From Guyanagaster necrorhizus (taxonomy: Eukaryota > Basidiomycota > Agaricomycetes > Agaricales > Physalacriaceae): a stretch of DNA of 64,000 bases. Both the position numbers and the translations under genes were made by a program. Below the pieces are notes generated by a model. It did no database searches. It was not told where the DNA came from and saw nothing but the letters and a program-made list of their open reading frames with translations. The stretch covers positions 1 through 64,000 of the forward strand of contig NW_025064910.1 of NCBI RefSeq assembly GCF_019112545.1, given 5' to 3'. Below are positions 34,201-46,437 of this stretch, piece after piece. The stretch's first letter is position 1. Every line of letters starts with the position of its first letter.

Positions 34201-36380
34201 CAGGATCCTCACCCTGCCTCCTGACTCCCTAGTATCTCCCTCTCCAAAGAACCCCTAGTGCTGATATCATGTTCAAGGATGATGAGTCTATTCTTGGACA
34301 CTATAGACTATGAGTCTCTAATACTGCCCACATCTCTGCTTGCACTCTCTGAGGTTTTCTTGAGAGTCAGATGGTCAGACAGCTTCTCGATGATAGATAC
34401 CGAAGAAACATCCAGCTCTATCACAAGCAAGTGGCAGTGGTGAGAGCAATAGGCAGGAATCAGTATGACTCTGATATCAGAAGCCAGCCTGCTTCCACCT
34501 CCCTCAATGCATCAGACTTCTCAGGCTCCACTGCTGGGCCAAGCACCCAACCAAGGCAGTGGATCAACCAAGATGGTATGACAGCAAGAGGATGAAGGGA
34601 ATTTCTTTGACCTGCCCACTGTTTCTCTCCTCAAGAAAGGAGAGGATGATGAGCCCAAGGATGATGAGGAGATTGAGAGCAGCAATCCACTATGCTTGGG
34701 TGGAAAACTCACTTACAGACTCCAGGAGGACACTGATAAAGAAGAACTAGAAAGGGCAATACAGGAGGCAAGGATGCAGGAATATCCGGAATTCTACTTG
34801 TAGAGGGTAAACCTTTTATGATATAATGCTACCTGGATAGCATCACAAATTGGACAATTATATCTTCATTCTATGCCTAACAAAAAAACAGAAATCCTAA
34901 GGCATACAGCAATCAACTATGCTGCAGTGCAATACAACAAAAAACATCCCAAAGACTTGATTCAAAGACTGCTGGCCTACCAGATGCCAGAACCCATACA
35001 ACCCATGCCATGGTCACCTCCTGTCACCCTAAAATGAGCTGTATATACAGCCCCATCCATCTGGAGTATGTTTTCATACTCCACTCTCTCATTCTGATGA
35101 ACAGCAACCTGACTATCAAAATCCTGACCATAGTCAAGTAACATGCCAGCCTCATATCAAAACCCTTGGACCAGCAAGAGAAGCCAAATTCTAAGGGCTC
35201 AGCCCTCACCTGATGAAGCAAGTGGGAGCAGCATTGGAAAAGAGCCAATCTGGGATGACCCCAAGACAGTATGGCTATGATTCACTATTAGGAATGGAGT
35301 GATAGTCTGAAAGGAGAAACTTTCATGAGGAAGCCCAGTCACAGACAACAACTTGCTTTACTCATTTCCTGAACCACCAATTGAATGGTGACACTCTTCC
35401 TTCTCCAACTGGCCCAACTCAATAGATGCACTACCAACTGACACTGCTGTACTGCAATGCAGATCTGATCTACTTCAGAAACTCCATCCCTTCAAAGGGA
35501 CATCCAATGACATTGATTGATTCTAGTTGACTGTGAACAATACTTCAAAGTTTATATCAGTTTCCTTGGAACTGATATGAACAAAGTCATCTTTGCCACT
35601 TTCTACCTCCAAGAGAAGGCTAAAACATGGTGGATCTTAATCTTGCCTAACTTCTGATCAACCATATAGAAACACTACCAATATCCCTTGTAGCTGGTCT
35701 TCAAACAGATGCTGCATAACAAATTTATTGATCCAGCAGTACAGGAAGTGTACAAACAGAAGATCAAGGAATACAAGATGAGAGATAGAGTGACCACAGA
35801 TTACTTTGATGAGCTTGAGAGGCTCACCAAATTAGCAGGGATTAGAGATGACACAGCCAATGATGGAAGGATGGTTGAGACCCTTAAGAGAGGAGTCCTC
35901 TCTTTATATGTCATAATGATCTCAGCTATTAGTATCAAAGTGCTGATGCCAGTCAGCTATGATGAGTGGAAGGAACAAATCATTGAGATATACAAGGAGC
36001 AACAAAGGCAGAAAGCAGAATCATTGATGCTACAAGACTGTTCAAAAAAGTTGACTCTATCAACCCTAAACAACACCAAATCATCAGAGACAACTGCTGG
36101 AAAATCATCAGGATCCTCAATGGCCTCCACTTATAGCATATAGAAGACTGAAACTGGAACCACATATACAGGGGCTGAGAAGCCCATGGATATTGACTGC
36201 ATGAAGAAAGAAGGCAAATGCTTCAACTACAGATAAAAAGGCTATATGACCAAAGATTATCCTAAGAAGAAGCAGACCTGAGAGGATATTCAGGCACAGA
36301 TTGCCAAACTTCAAAAAAAAGAAGAGGATCTTGGTAGTGAAACCAAAGTGAAGGAGGTAAAAGGTGAGATCAGTCAGTGA
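31282..36380 (+). pseudogene. Element IV gag (split by insert A)
   Basis: The ATG is intact at 31282. The first 46 codons are open and contain FFELLTSIVGTLLGLLVII, the shared hydrophobic segment, closed by TAG. A Ser-rich region is open at 31490-31789 and 31895-32242. After insert A the gene resumes near 33963. The capsid-like region is well kept: 35709-36143 is an open run of 144 codons with FKQMLHNKFIDPAVQEVYKQ at its start. The zinc knuckle (about 36218-36260) reads CFNYR*KGYMTKDY, so two Cys and the His have become Tyr and one codon is a stop. Without insert A, gag is about 1,100 codons. Confidence 0.84.
32205..33962. mobile_element. Insert A: non-coding hAT-like insertion in element IV gag
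   Basis: About 1.75 kb without gag similarity. The left end is near CAGAGTGTTATCC. The right end, read inward, is CTATGTTCAGGCATG followed by an AT-rich stretch with TTGCAAAAATTGTG. That right end resembles the right end of insert B (TATGCAGGC, then TTTGCAAATTCTG), so the two inserts may be relatives. It has no transposase frame, so it would be non-autonomous. A pair of direct repeats of about 30 bp (agtttgaatctctgtcaatc and gggtttgaacctctaccacc) lies near 32700-32790. I could not define the target duplication; boundaries are good to about 20 bp. Confidence 0.5.
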
Positions 36381-37153
36381 GTGATTCCACTGAGCTAGCC
36401 AAGAAACTTTATGATGTGTGATCAGTAGCTGCTAGTCAGACTAATAGTATTTCTGTAGTAACCTCTATGCCTACCATACTTATGCATTCAAATATACCAT
36501 GATTACTGGACACTGACACCAAAGAATTGCAGCAAAAAAAACTCAAATGCCTACAGGCTGAACAAAGGCAGTGAGCCCCACCATGTGGCTCAAACCATTT
36601 GATACCAAATGAACATAGAGAGCCATCAAAGAAGCCAAAGATAAAGCTGCAGCAAAAGCTGTACTTCAGAATTGAATTCATAAAACCAGAGTCAAAGAAG
36701 TTGTTGATGAAGCAATTCAGGAAGTAAAAGATACAGAAAGATGCCAAGCTTTGGAATGGCTTGATAAGTTACAGGAATCACAAAAGTTTATTTGTTGGTC
36801 TAAAACACCTGAATGAGACCTCCTTGTAAAAGCCCAAATTGAGATGCTGACAACCTGCTCCACCTATACAATAACCACCCTGATCAACAGCAGATGCATA
36901 GAGAGTTCAATCAACCAAACTTTTGTCAAATAAAACAAACTTCTCATCAAAACTATGGCAGCCCCAATTCCTGTTTACAATGCTGATGGAACTAAAAACC
37001 AAGCCAGCTCGATTACTGAGTTTGTCAAACTCAGACTCACAATCAGAGACCACTCTAAGAGGATTGATCTTATGGTAACTGATCTAGAGACTAAGAAAGT
37101 CTTTCTTGGACACAACTGGTTGATCAAACATAACTCACTGATCAATTGGAAAA

Positions 37154-38572
37154 CCAGTGATGTGCTTAGTAATGGCTAAGTGACTAAGAGAGGTGAATGA
37201 GGAATAAACTCTCAAACACTAACACCTAACCACTCAATACACAATCACCAAAGACAGTTGAGGTTGGTTGTTTTGAGTACAATAGAAGCACTCTTGCAGT
37301 CTTAAGTAAAATCAAAGAAACAGTCAATAAAGACAGTTATTCAACTCTATCTTGCTTTCAAAGATGCAATACTCATGAGAGTAGTTTATAGCAATGTTTA
37401 AGTATAATTAGGACTTAGAATCAATGCCAAATTGCACTCCAAATCAACTTAGAATATTCTACAACCCAATGAACTCCGAAATCCAAATACTAAGTCTATC
37501 AAGCACTTAGGCTTGACTAGCTGCACTCTTGGCTGGCTAGCAGTCCTCAAAACTGAAGAACTTGTATTCTGATGCTGAAACCCTTATAGTTTGGAACTCA
37601 AATTAATCCAAAACCCAAAATACAGTTATTATTCCAATCCAATCCTCTCTAAATGACAAAGCAACTTAAATAAATCACTAAGTCGAAGCAGAACTCAAAA
37701 TCCATTATCCCAGGGACTAGCTACAGTGGGCTAGAAGGCCTGAACATGGGGGTGGGTCACTTGCTTGCTATTTCCCCCCCATTCCCTTCTTTTATACATC
37801 AACAACAGGTACAGAATCTATAAATAAAGCATTCAAAATAATATTTCTCCTGTTTAAAGCAGAATCATGCCATTATTCTGGAATGGCAGCACTCCTGGAC
37901 TCCCCTAGGCTTGCCCAGACCTGCCTGGCCATCGCACAGCTTTATTTTAAGCCTACAGTGTCTGTGGGTACCTAACTCCTTTCTGTCTACTCAGAGTTTT
38001 AATCCTCTGAGTTATTCTTAGTAGCTCAATTGATCAGGCCTGGTCAGGCCTGATCAACAGGTCCTATCCACTCTATTCCTCTCAATTCTAAGTTCCTTAG
38101 ATTATCTGATATCTAGAAAATTTGGACTTAGGCATTTGAGTCAAAACTCACAGTGCTAGCCACAGATCATTGGGTCTCTCTTCTTACTGCTTCTGGATAA
38201 TGCTATCTTTACTCAATACTCCACAACTGGCTATGGTATTATGCCCTTAGCTGTCTTAGAATATACTTGTCTTAATGGCATGTAGAATTGGCTCTATTTG
38301 AGATACCATTTCTAAGTCCAACTTGGACTTAGTATTTTCCAAGGTGTGGTGCTGAACTTTTCTAAGTTCAAACCTGACTTAGGATTTTTATCCTTAGGCC
38401 ATGTTATTTTTACAAAGTCCAATTTGGACTTAGTATTGATGACTAGCATGACTATCAGCTTGAAGCCTCAGCCATAGTCCTTTACTGGCTAATGATCCTC
38501 AGTTACTAGCATATTCTAGTGTGTTATGCAGAATTTGCAAATTATAGGGCTAGACATATAGCCTGCATATCA
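37154..38572. mobile_element. Insert B: hAT-like non-autonomous DNA transposon
   Basis: About 1.42 kb interrupts the pol frame between the protease end and the next conserved block. Ends are inverted: CAGTGATGTGC on the left, GCATATCACTG on the right (11 positions, one mismatch). CAGTG termini are typical of many hAT transposons. Direct repeats TGGAAAA flank it imperfectly, but reading-frame comparison with other copies does not fit a clean 8-bp duplication, so the exact junction is unresolved. There is no long ORF inside. A short palindromic tandem array lies near its right side. Confidence 0.6.
38314..38431. repeat. Three palindromic units spaced about 50 bp apart
   Basis: AAGTCCAACTTGGACTT at 38314, a decayed copy AAGTTCAAACCTGACTT at 38364 and AAGTCCAATTTGGACTT at 38415 are each followed by AGTATT or AGGATT. 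The first is an 8-bp perfect inverted repeat around one base. The array lies within insert B, about 150 bp from its right end, where hAT elements often carry transposase-binding motifs. Confidence 0.7.
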
Positions 38573-41500
38573 CTGGAAAAATAACCTTTGCCCACTGCAA
38601 ATGCTGAAAGCTTTTGTTTGAATTGCCAGACAAAGATCCTGAGGACCAATGGGATGAAGAGATGGAGGAAAGAGAAACTATCCTTGCAATTGACCTACAG
38701 TACAAGATCCATATCTATGCCATACATCATGCCAACAATTTAGCAGCCAAAATAAACAAACAATGAGGAGAAAGGATCTTTGAAGAAATGGTCTCTGAAT
38801 GGGCCCAAGACTTCAAGGACCTATTTGAAAAGGAGAGCTTCAATAAACTGCTGGCACCCAAACCCTGGGATCATGCAATTGAGTTAATTCTGAATGCTAA
38901 TGCAAATCTCGACTGCAAAACTTACCCACTCAGCAATAATGAACAACAGGAACTCAACAAGTTCCTCAATGAAAACTTGTCCAGTGAGAGAATTTGACCA
39001 TCAAAATCTCCTATGGCATCCCCATTCTTCTTCATCAAAAAAAAAGATGGTAAACTCCATCCCATACAAGACTACTGCAAACTAAATGAAATGATGATTA
39101 AAAATCATTACCTGCTGCCTTTGATCTCTGAATTAATAGACAAACTATGGGGTGCATGGTACTACATCAAACTCAATGTATGATAGGGGTACAATAACAT
39201 GCAAATCAAGAAGGGGGACAAGTGGAAGGTGGCCTTCTGAACCAACCAGAGACTTTTCAAACCAATGGTGATATTCTTTGAACTCACCAATTTCTTGGCA
39301 ATGTTCCAATGGATGATGAATGATATTTTCAAGGACCTTATCTCAACCAGAAAGGTCACTATCTACCTTGATGATATTCTAATCATGTCATAAACCAGGG
39401 AGGAGCATAGGAAGCTTGTACAATAAGTGCTGACTCTGATGAGGAAGCATAAGCTATTCCTCAAAGCAGAGAAGTGTGAGTTCAAGATACTCAAGACTGA
39501 ATACCTCAGAGTCATCATTAGTGAAAGGAGCATATGAATGAATCTTGTCAAAGTTGCAGGGATCACTGAGTGGCTTATTCCCACTAGGAAGAAGGAACTT
39601 CAATCCTTTTTAGGATTCACAAACTTTTACCAGTGATTTGTCTGAGACTACAGCAAGATAGTCTGCCTAATGATACAGCTTACTGGAAACACCTCATAGA
39701 TCTGAGGACCCTTCCAACAAGCCACCTTCAATAACCTCAAAAGATGGCTAGCAGAAGATGTAGTTCTTGCTATTCCAAGCCAAGAGAGAAGGTTCTGCAT
39801 CAAAGTGAACTCTAGTGAAGAAGCAGTCAGAGCAGTCCTATCCCAAGAACAGGACAGTAAATGGCAACCAGTCACCTTCCTCTCAAAAGCACTCTCTGTG
39901 ACAGAATGAAACTATGAAATATATAACAAGGAGTTGCTTGCAATAATGCTTGCCTTAGAGGAATGGCAATATTATCTGATCGGCACTATTAAAGTCTTTG
40001 AAATCTGGATGGATCATCAAAACCTCTGATACTTCCAGTAACCACAAAAACTCAATTGTTGGCAAGCCTGGTGGGTAATCAAGCTCAGCCAGTATCAATA
40101 TATCCTTCACCACAAGGCCAGAATAGCAAATAAGAAGGCCAACCTTCTTAGTCAATAAGCAGACTATGATCAGAGCAAGCAGAACAATGAAGAAGTAGTG
40201 CTCCTGCAATCTCATCACTTCTGAACTATAATAATATCTATGGAGGAGGAGATCTATGAACACATCAAAAGTGCTATTCAGGATAGCCATAAATGGGATC
40301 AACAAGTAGCATCATCACTCAATCATGAGCAAGGAATGACAAAGAAAGGAGAGATGATCTGATATGATAGATGAATCTATTCCCTGAGATCATACCCTGC
40401 ATGAGGAAATCACTGTGACCTGCTATGACCATGCAACTGCTGGCCACCCTGGAATCACAAAAACCAAGAAACTTATCTTACAAGAATACTAGTAGCCAAA
40501 AATGGATAATGATATTATCCAATATGTTAAAGCATGTAAAGTCAGCCAAAGGGAAAAGTCATTGATCCAGCCATGTGCAGCACTATTACACCTAAACAAG
40601 ATTCCATCCTCACTATAGACTCACATCTCTGTTGACATGATCACTGGATTATCTGATTGCAATGGCTATGATGCTATCATCATTATTGTCAATCATTTCT
40701 TGAAGGTGATTATCTCGATTGCTTGCTCCACTGAATTGACATCAGAAGGTTGGACCAAAATTCTCCATGATGAAGTCTATACCAAATATAGGATACTCCA
40801 GATCATAATCTCAGATCAAGACCCACAGTTCATCTCTAAATTTTTAGACAACTTATACCACTTTCTCAATATCAAGCAGAATACTTCCATAGCATACCAT
40901 CCTCAGACTGATGGGCAAACCAAACAAGCCAACCAAGAAGTTGAGAAATACCTTTGCCTATTTATCAACTATCAACAGGATGACTGGATGGAATGGTTGG
41001 CTCTTGCTGCCTTCTAGCACAATAATCATATCCATTCTATGACAGGTAAGACTCTATTTTTCATAAACCATAGACAACACCCCATCATTACTTATACTGA
41101 ATGACACTGCATCTCAACCTCCACATCCTCTGACTTCACTGCTGAAATAGCAAAAATCCATACCGAAACCCAAACAGTATTAGAAAAAGCTGCAAAAACA
41201 ATGAAAGTGCAATATAATAAACACCATTGGATTGCACATACATACACAGTCAGAGACAAAGTCTGGCTAGATACAACAAACTTTCACCTGCTGTGCTCCA
41301 AATGAAAACTCAGTAACAAACACACTGGACTCTTCATGATCCTTAAAAAGATCAGAGAATCTGCATACAAACTGCAACTACCCACAATCTGGAAAATATA
41401 TGACATATTCAATGAATCACTACTAACATCATATATTGCATCTGCATTCCCAAACCAAGTACAACCACCACCTCCACTACCAGACCTCATCGACAATGAA

Positions 41501-41712
41501 GAATATTATGAAATTGACTAAGTGTTAAACCACAAACTATGCAAAATTAGAGTGAAAGGAGATGAGACAATGATGACAGTTGATTATCTCATCAGCTGGA
41601 AGGGATATGGTCTTGAATCCAACCAGTGGGTTAATAAAAAATTGATGAATGCAGACAGAGCTATACATGACTATAAATTATCTCTAAATTAAGCCATCAG
41701 GATGATGGTCTT

Positions 41713-41722
41713 AAGGAGAGGA
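41713..41722 (+). other. Polypurine tract of element IV
   Basis: AAGGAGAGGA lies three bases before the 3' LTR, matching the tracts of elements O and I. Confidence 0.8.
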
Positions 41723-41725
41723 TAA

Positions 41726-42171
41726 TATTATAATTTTCTCTTTTAACCCCTATTGATGCTTAGTCAGGGTGCTAAAGACAAGCACTTAAGATGTGAGACA
41801 AGACTTAGTCATCACAACTGGCTGAGTCCATCATTGTCTTTTGATGTGACAACATTGCTCAATGATGCACAATGACTCTTTTATATATGGTAACAATGCC
41901 CTAGGACAATGAGCATAATGAACTCAGAAACACACAATAAGTAGTAGTATTATTAGCATGCTTTGTACAGTATTTAAGAGCACTAGCTCTTGCTGGAAAA
42001 ACTCTAGCTTTAAGCTAAAGTTTATTCATCTCATTCTATTCTTGAGCTAATTTCTCAGGTCTTGTAACATATCAATCAGAATACACATCAGTGGATTCAT
42101 TTGATCATTTGAAGTGTGAGATAATATCTGTCTATCATGTGTTTCTGTTCATATGATGCTTGAGTTTAACA
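41726..42171 (+). repeat. 3' LTR of element IV
   Basis: Begins TATTATA and ends TTTAACA, followed by GCAAC. It matches the 5' LTR at 30767 except for an 11-bp gap and scattered transitions. Confidence 0.94.
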
Positions 42172-42176
42172 GCAAC

Positions 42177-43659
42177 TTGAATTCAGATTTGGACTCATCA
42201 AGCCCTTTAGATTATGGAACAAAGTCTTTGAAAACAGAGTCTCTGCTGTGATAGTATAGTGCACCAACCCCTCTACTCTCTCTCCTCTCCTCTGCAGCTC
42301 TGGCTGAGGAGTCCATCTCTGCAAGAAGGCTAATTTGCATGCTAACCCAACCTTCTATCCTCTGTCATCTTCATCAGACTCAGGTTTTAACACAGGCAGA
42401 CTTCCCCAGGCAATTTAAATGGGATAGGTATCTATGAGTGAGAAGATAGGATGTCAACTCTTTTGCTTAGACAGCAGCTCAGCTGAATATCCATCAATCA
42501 TCAAGAATATTCTTGACATAAACTTGTTCTATGAGAAGAAGTCCCACTCCATGTTCTCTTTGTACTCAGAGAAGAAGACAGTGGAACATTTATCAGTCTA
42601 CAATATGGATCATAGGTGTGTTTATGACATACATTTAACAGATAAGCAAGTGAAGGAGTAATATAACAGGCATTTATTGTAATCAAGTCCATACAACTAG
42701 TGAACAACAAAATAATATCTTGGGCATTCTTGCATATTCTCTGTAGAATGTCATTGCAGAAAATAGAGCTAGGACTTTGATTACTATTTTATAAGAAGGC
42801 CCAAGAATGTTGAAAACCTATCTAAAATACAACAACTAACCCTTTAAATACTATATTAATAATCAACAAGTCAAATCACTGTTATAAAATAGTCATCTCT
42901 GCAAAATTATAAATACAAATTGCTGTGAAAAGTAGATTAAGTGACTATGGAAAGAGTCTGAGATTCAGAATGTTGGTTAAACAAAAGGTCAAAGAGCTTT
43001 TCTGAAACAGAAATATCATCAATGGTAGTTTGCTCTAATGATGCTTCACCAAGCCTTAATTTACATTCACATCAGTCAAACTGTGATAAGGTTAAAGTGA
43101 AGAGACACTGACAGAGTATTTGACAGTGACTCCAACTCTCCTTCTGCATGTATTCTATCTGAGGCTACACAACACACTCTGAAAATAGTTCATGATACAT
43201 ATGCAGCAACTCAAAAGCACAGTGGATACTTACATAATGATCTGACTCTAGTAGCTGTATTGGCTCAAACTACAAAGTACAAAAATGAAAGTGATACATG
43301 TGATCAGTTTCAAATGTTAGCTTAGTCAGCTTCTTATCACTCTGCCAACAATGAAAAATGATTTTGCCTTCATTTGAACTAAGGTTTGGATGTCACATTG
43401 GACATCTTCCTCATGAATTTTCTCAGTGCTTCAAGCTCACACCAAAATAGTTCTCTAATGCATAAAGAGTGAGTTCTGAGCTGTAGTAGCAGGGCCTGAT
43501 AGTTGTTTCAGCTACCAGCACAATCCAATTAGTTACCAGCTGGATTTGACACTCTAATGGCCAGCCAACTCTTTCTCATTTACAGAGCAGTCAATGATTT
43601 CAAGTCCTAAAACTTGAACTATCTGATATCAGCAACATGACATCTATAGACTCCTATTA
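42177..43659. other. Older locus, decayed; one 75-codon ORF
   Basis: This sequence was joined to 30761 before element IV inserted. The first 200 bp continue a Ser/Asp-rich forward frame. A forward ORF at 42434-42661 has mixed polar composition without low complexity, possibly an exon of the same unknown gene. No family is recognised, and I see no repeat. Confidence 0.35.
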
Positions 43660-44455
43660 TTGTTGCAAAGTTTCTTAGTATTTTCATTAGAACTGGAACA
43701 TAATATTCACTATTGGTTTCAGTTCTCCAAATATAATAAGATTTCAGATATATTAGAAGGATGTCTGAGTCCAATTCATCACTCACAAAGTATGACTTTC
43801 ACCATTTGTTACAACTACTCTGTTATATTTTTTCAGCACAGATTCTGACAGCTAATAGTGTATCCAACCTAATGTCTTGAACCATAAATATATCTCTGAT
43901 CTCTCTATGAAGCTGAACATGTTTGGATGGCTGACAATCTGTGTAGTTGACACAATGTCTATCTGTTGATTTTTCCAGTGGATACAACTCTTGACCCCTA
44001 TGAGTATTGTTGGCAGGCAATAAGCACTCTTTTATTCTGTTAGAACACAAAAAAATATTGGCATCCTCCAACTGTCTGGTGAGTAGTTTATTCTACCCTC
44101 CTCTTTCCTCTTTCCTTCATCATAGAAATTATCCACTGAGTGATGCAACAGTTGTTGATCATGATCCATGAAAAGAGGAGGTCAACTCTAACTTTCATAA
44201 TACTTTCAGATGTCTGATAATTCTACTATAGAGAAGCTAGATAGAAGAATAAAGTTTTACTTTGTGATATAAGAGAAGGCTGAAATGAGTCAGAGTAGTA
44301 TCTGATATCACAATAAACTTTAAAAGTCCTTGCCCTCTTTCTCTTTGCTATTGTTGTAGCTACAGCACTTATGAACATTGAGACAAATGCTCAACAATTC
44401 ATAAATAGGCTTCCTCCTCTTATGCCAAAGGCTATATATAATTGTGGGTGATATT
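43660..44455. other. No recognisable gene
   Basis: Short ORFs exist on both strands (43660-43848 plus, 43823-44071 minus) but none has a motif I know. It lies between the unknown gene remnant and the repeat-bearing ORF at 44470. Confidence 0.3.
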
Positions 44456-44469
44456 TTATGTGAATGTGA

Positions 44470-44736
44470 TTAAGTGACTGATGGAGGATGAGCAGCAAGT
44501 GTGACTATTCCTATGCCTATTTCATCTGGTGCACCATTCAATAAGTGATCTGGCATACTATATAACTGACTATCTGGCATTCCATATGGCAAACAGTCTG
44601 ATATAATATATGGCAAACCTTCTGGTATACCATACAGGCCAAGAAAATAGACATCAAAGTCAAATTGGATAGACACTTCATAAATTTTAGTTTCTTGATT
44701 ATCATTTGCCTTTATTGAGGTACATTTCTTTTGCAT
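44470..44736 (-). CDS. Hypothetical ORF with 8-residue tandem repeats
   Basis: A minus-strand ORF of 88 codons. Its middle contains five imperfect 8-residue repeats of the type Leu-Pro-Tyr-Gly-Met-Pro-Asp-x: YGIPEG, YIISDC, YGMPDS, YSMPDH and NGAPDE cores. The repeats are in phase with the 24-bp DNA unit, and most unit differences keep the Pro-Asp pair, which suggests it was once coding. No signal peptide or known domain is visible. The ORF may be an exon of a larger decayed gene in the older locus. Confidence 0.35.
   Translation of the reverse strand: MQKKCTSIKANDNQETKIYEVSIQFDFDVYFLGLYGIPEGLPYIISDCLPYGMPDSQLYSMPDHLLNGAPDEIGIGIVTLAAHPPSVT
44526..44645. repeat. 24-bp minisatellite, five units
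   Basis: Five consecutive 24-bp units start at 44526, 44550, 44574, 44598 and 44622, each beginning CTGGT, CTGGC or CTGAT. The third is CTGGCATTCCATATGGCAAA plus four bases. The unit is a multiple of three and falls in the minus-strand ORF above. Confidence 0.8.
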
Positions 44737-44739
44737 GCA

Positions 44740-45984
44740 GATTCATTTTGACTAAACTCTGTAGATGTGATATATATTTATTTTATTGTGAACTCTTTAC
44801 ATCCTTTTGATTCATTGAAAGAAATCATCACTGCAAGAGAGGTTAGTGCCTGTCTTATCTCTCTTCACTGCTGTGAGGCTGTAGCAACTCTGTGTGACTT
44901 GAAGATGATCAAACATTGGCTATCTCTATATCTTTTTCTGATTTGATCATATCCCCATTGTTTTTATTTCAGAAACAGTGACAGCAACACCAGGCATATA
45001 ATAGGTCCTGTAGGCTTATTAAGATCACTCACTTTCAGATTGCAACTGTGACATATATCTTTTGTGTGCCAAAGAGTAGAAAGATAGATATAGATACTAG
45101 TATACTCAAGTGTTAATACTAGTGTTCACTGAAATGAGAATTTGACAAACTCAAAATTAAAGCCAAGTTTCACTCTACTGCTAATGAACTGGAGTCTACC
45201 ACAAGACTGGTTATATTCACCCTGGTCAAGTACAAATTAGAGACATGACCACAGTGAATGATTTGACTTACACATTACCAATAGAGAGGAGAACTGTGAG
45301 TGCTGCCATGTATATGACTAAGAACACTGACTGGAGCATTAGTCACCAGAAGAGAGCATCCAAGTCTGTGCTTGGTGATATAAACTTTAATAGCAATGAG
45401 AACTATGAGAATTCAGAGCCTTAGAAGTGTTGTCCAGATAGAGAATACTTACTAGAGAAAAAAAGAACAAAGATGTCCAATATCATGGTTGTTATAGCAC
45501 TTATGATATATTTATCAGATCATAGATACCAAATCAACTGAATATGATAAAAAAGATAAAGACTAAATGAACAGTTGATCTGCACCAAATTCATCTAAGT
45601 AAGTGATATGATAGAAGATACAGCTTGCATCTCATTGCACAGCTTCTGGATGAGTGACCCTGATCTGAGAAGGATAGCTATATATCAGATGACAAGTGGC
45701 AAATGAGTTGTGACTAATGCTTACAGCTATAATGTAGGAAAAAATGATGATACCAATAGCAGAAGAGATTGCAAATAACTGCCAAAGCTGTTAGCAAAGA
45801 TGTAGACAAGGCAGAGGGAAGAATACTATACTCATGACTGTCACTGCTTCATTTTTTTATCTGAGATTGACAGGCTCATGTGTAGCTATAGAATATCAGC
45901 CATGTTTTAGTTTTATAGAGCCTGGCATATCTTGAGAACAAGGCCCAATGCAGAGATTGCAATGCTAGATAAGGATTGGATGAG
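44740..45984. other. No recognisable gene
   Basis: AT-rich sequence up to the solo LTR. There are no long ORFs and no similarity to the retrotransposons in the window. Confidence 0.4.
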
Positions 45985-46432
45985 TGTTATGATTTTTCAC
46001 TTTTCTCTTTGCATTCAACCCCTATTTATGCTTAGTCAGAGTGTCTAACCAGCACTTAAGACCATAGGACAAAGACTTTATCATCACAACTAGCCCAGTC
46101 TGTCATTGTCTTTCAACATGACAACAATGCTCAATGACACACAATGACTCTTTTATAGACAGTAGTAACACTCAAGGACAATGAGCACAAAAGCCCAAAC
46201 AGTTACAACAGATAGTCTTATATTTATTTACAATACAGAATAATATATAAGTAGAATAGCTCTCACTGTAGCACCCCAGCTTTGAGCTAAAGTTTTATCT
46301 CTATCATTCTATCTTGAGCTAATTTGAATTAGCCTTGAGATACACAGCCAAACAAATACACATAGTGAACTTGAGTGTGACTCTACAAATACAATACAGT
46401 GCTCACTTATCATGTGTTGCTTGGGCTTAATA
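45985..46432 (+). repeat. Solo LTR of the chromovirus family
   Basis: 448 bp beginning TGTTATG and ending CTTAATA, flanked by the 5-bp duplication ATGAG (45980-45984 and 46433-46437). No internal element sequence is attached, so it was left by recombination between the two LTRs of a former full element. It contains AGCTTTGAGCTAA downstream of a TATA-like stretch. Confidence 0.93.
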
Positions 46433-46437
46433 ATGAG

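Larger units (their letters stand above)
36381..41692 (+). pseudogene. Element IV pol (split by insert B)
   Basis: The frame is -1 relative to gag. The protease (about 36880-37150) has LINSRC for LIDSGC, so the catalytic Asp is lost; the block VFLGHNWLI is kept. Insert B follows. RT (about 38995-39640) keeps YLDD (39364-39375). RNase H is at about 39790-40030. Integrase (about 40400-41080) has an open run at 40637-41017 with TGLSDCNGYDAIIIIVNHF and YHPQTDGQTKQANQE, the end of the DDE core. The chromodomain is at about 41500-41680 (YLISWKGYGLESNQWVNKK, complete). It ends at TAA 41690-41692. It is one of the best-preserved copies but still has many stops. Confidence 0.9.
30767..42171 (+). mobile_element. 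Element IV: full-length chromovirus with two inserts
   Basis: LTRs at 30767-31223 (457 bp) and 41726-42171 (446 bp; an 11-bp length difference lies in the pyrimidine-rich start) are flanked by the 5-bp duplication GCAAC (30762-30766 and 42172-42176). Inside are gag, protease, RT, RNase H, integrase, chromodomain and polypurine tract. Unrelated segments interrupt gag (about 32205-33962) and the protease/RT boundary (about 37154-38572). Removing the element joins a Ser/Asp-rich reading frame across 30766/42177. The RT box and gag ATG are kept, but many stops and a ruined zinc knuckle make it inactive. Confidence 0.94.

Noticed and set aside
34258..34750. Overlapping short ORFs on both strands that could suggest a small gene
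   Set aside because: The forward sequence aligns in order with the Ser-rich part of Gag in other copies, so it is degenerate element IV gag.
37148..37165. Using TGGAAAA direct repeats as a proven 8-bp hAT target duplication of insert B
   Set aside because: Removing the insert with one repeat copy does not restore the conserved pol reading frame seen in other copies, so the junction remains undefined.
45985..46432. Possibility that this LTR belongs to element VIII
   Set aside because: Its ends, length and priming segment are those of the chromovirus family and it has its own ATGAG target duplication, so it is a solo LTR unrelated to VIII.
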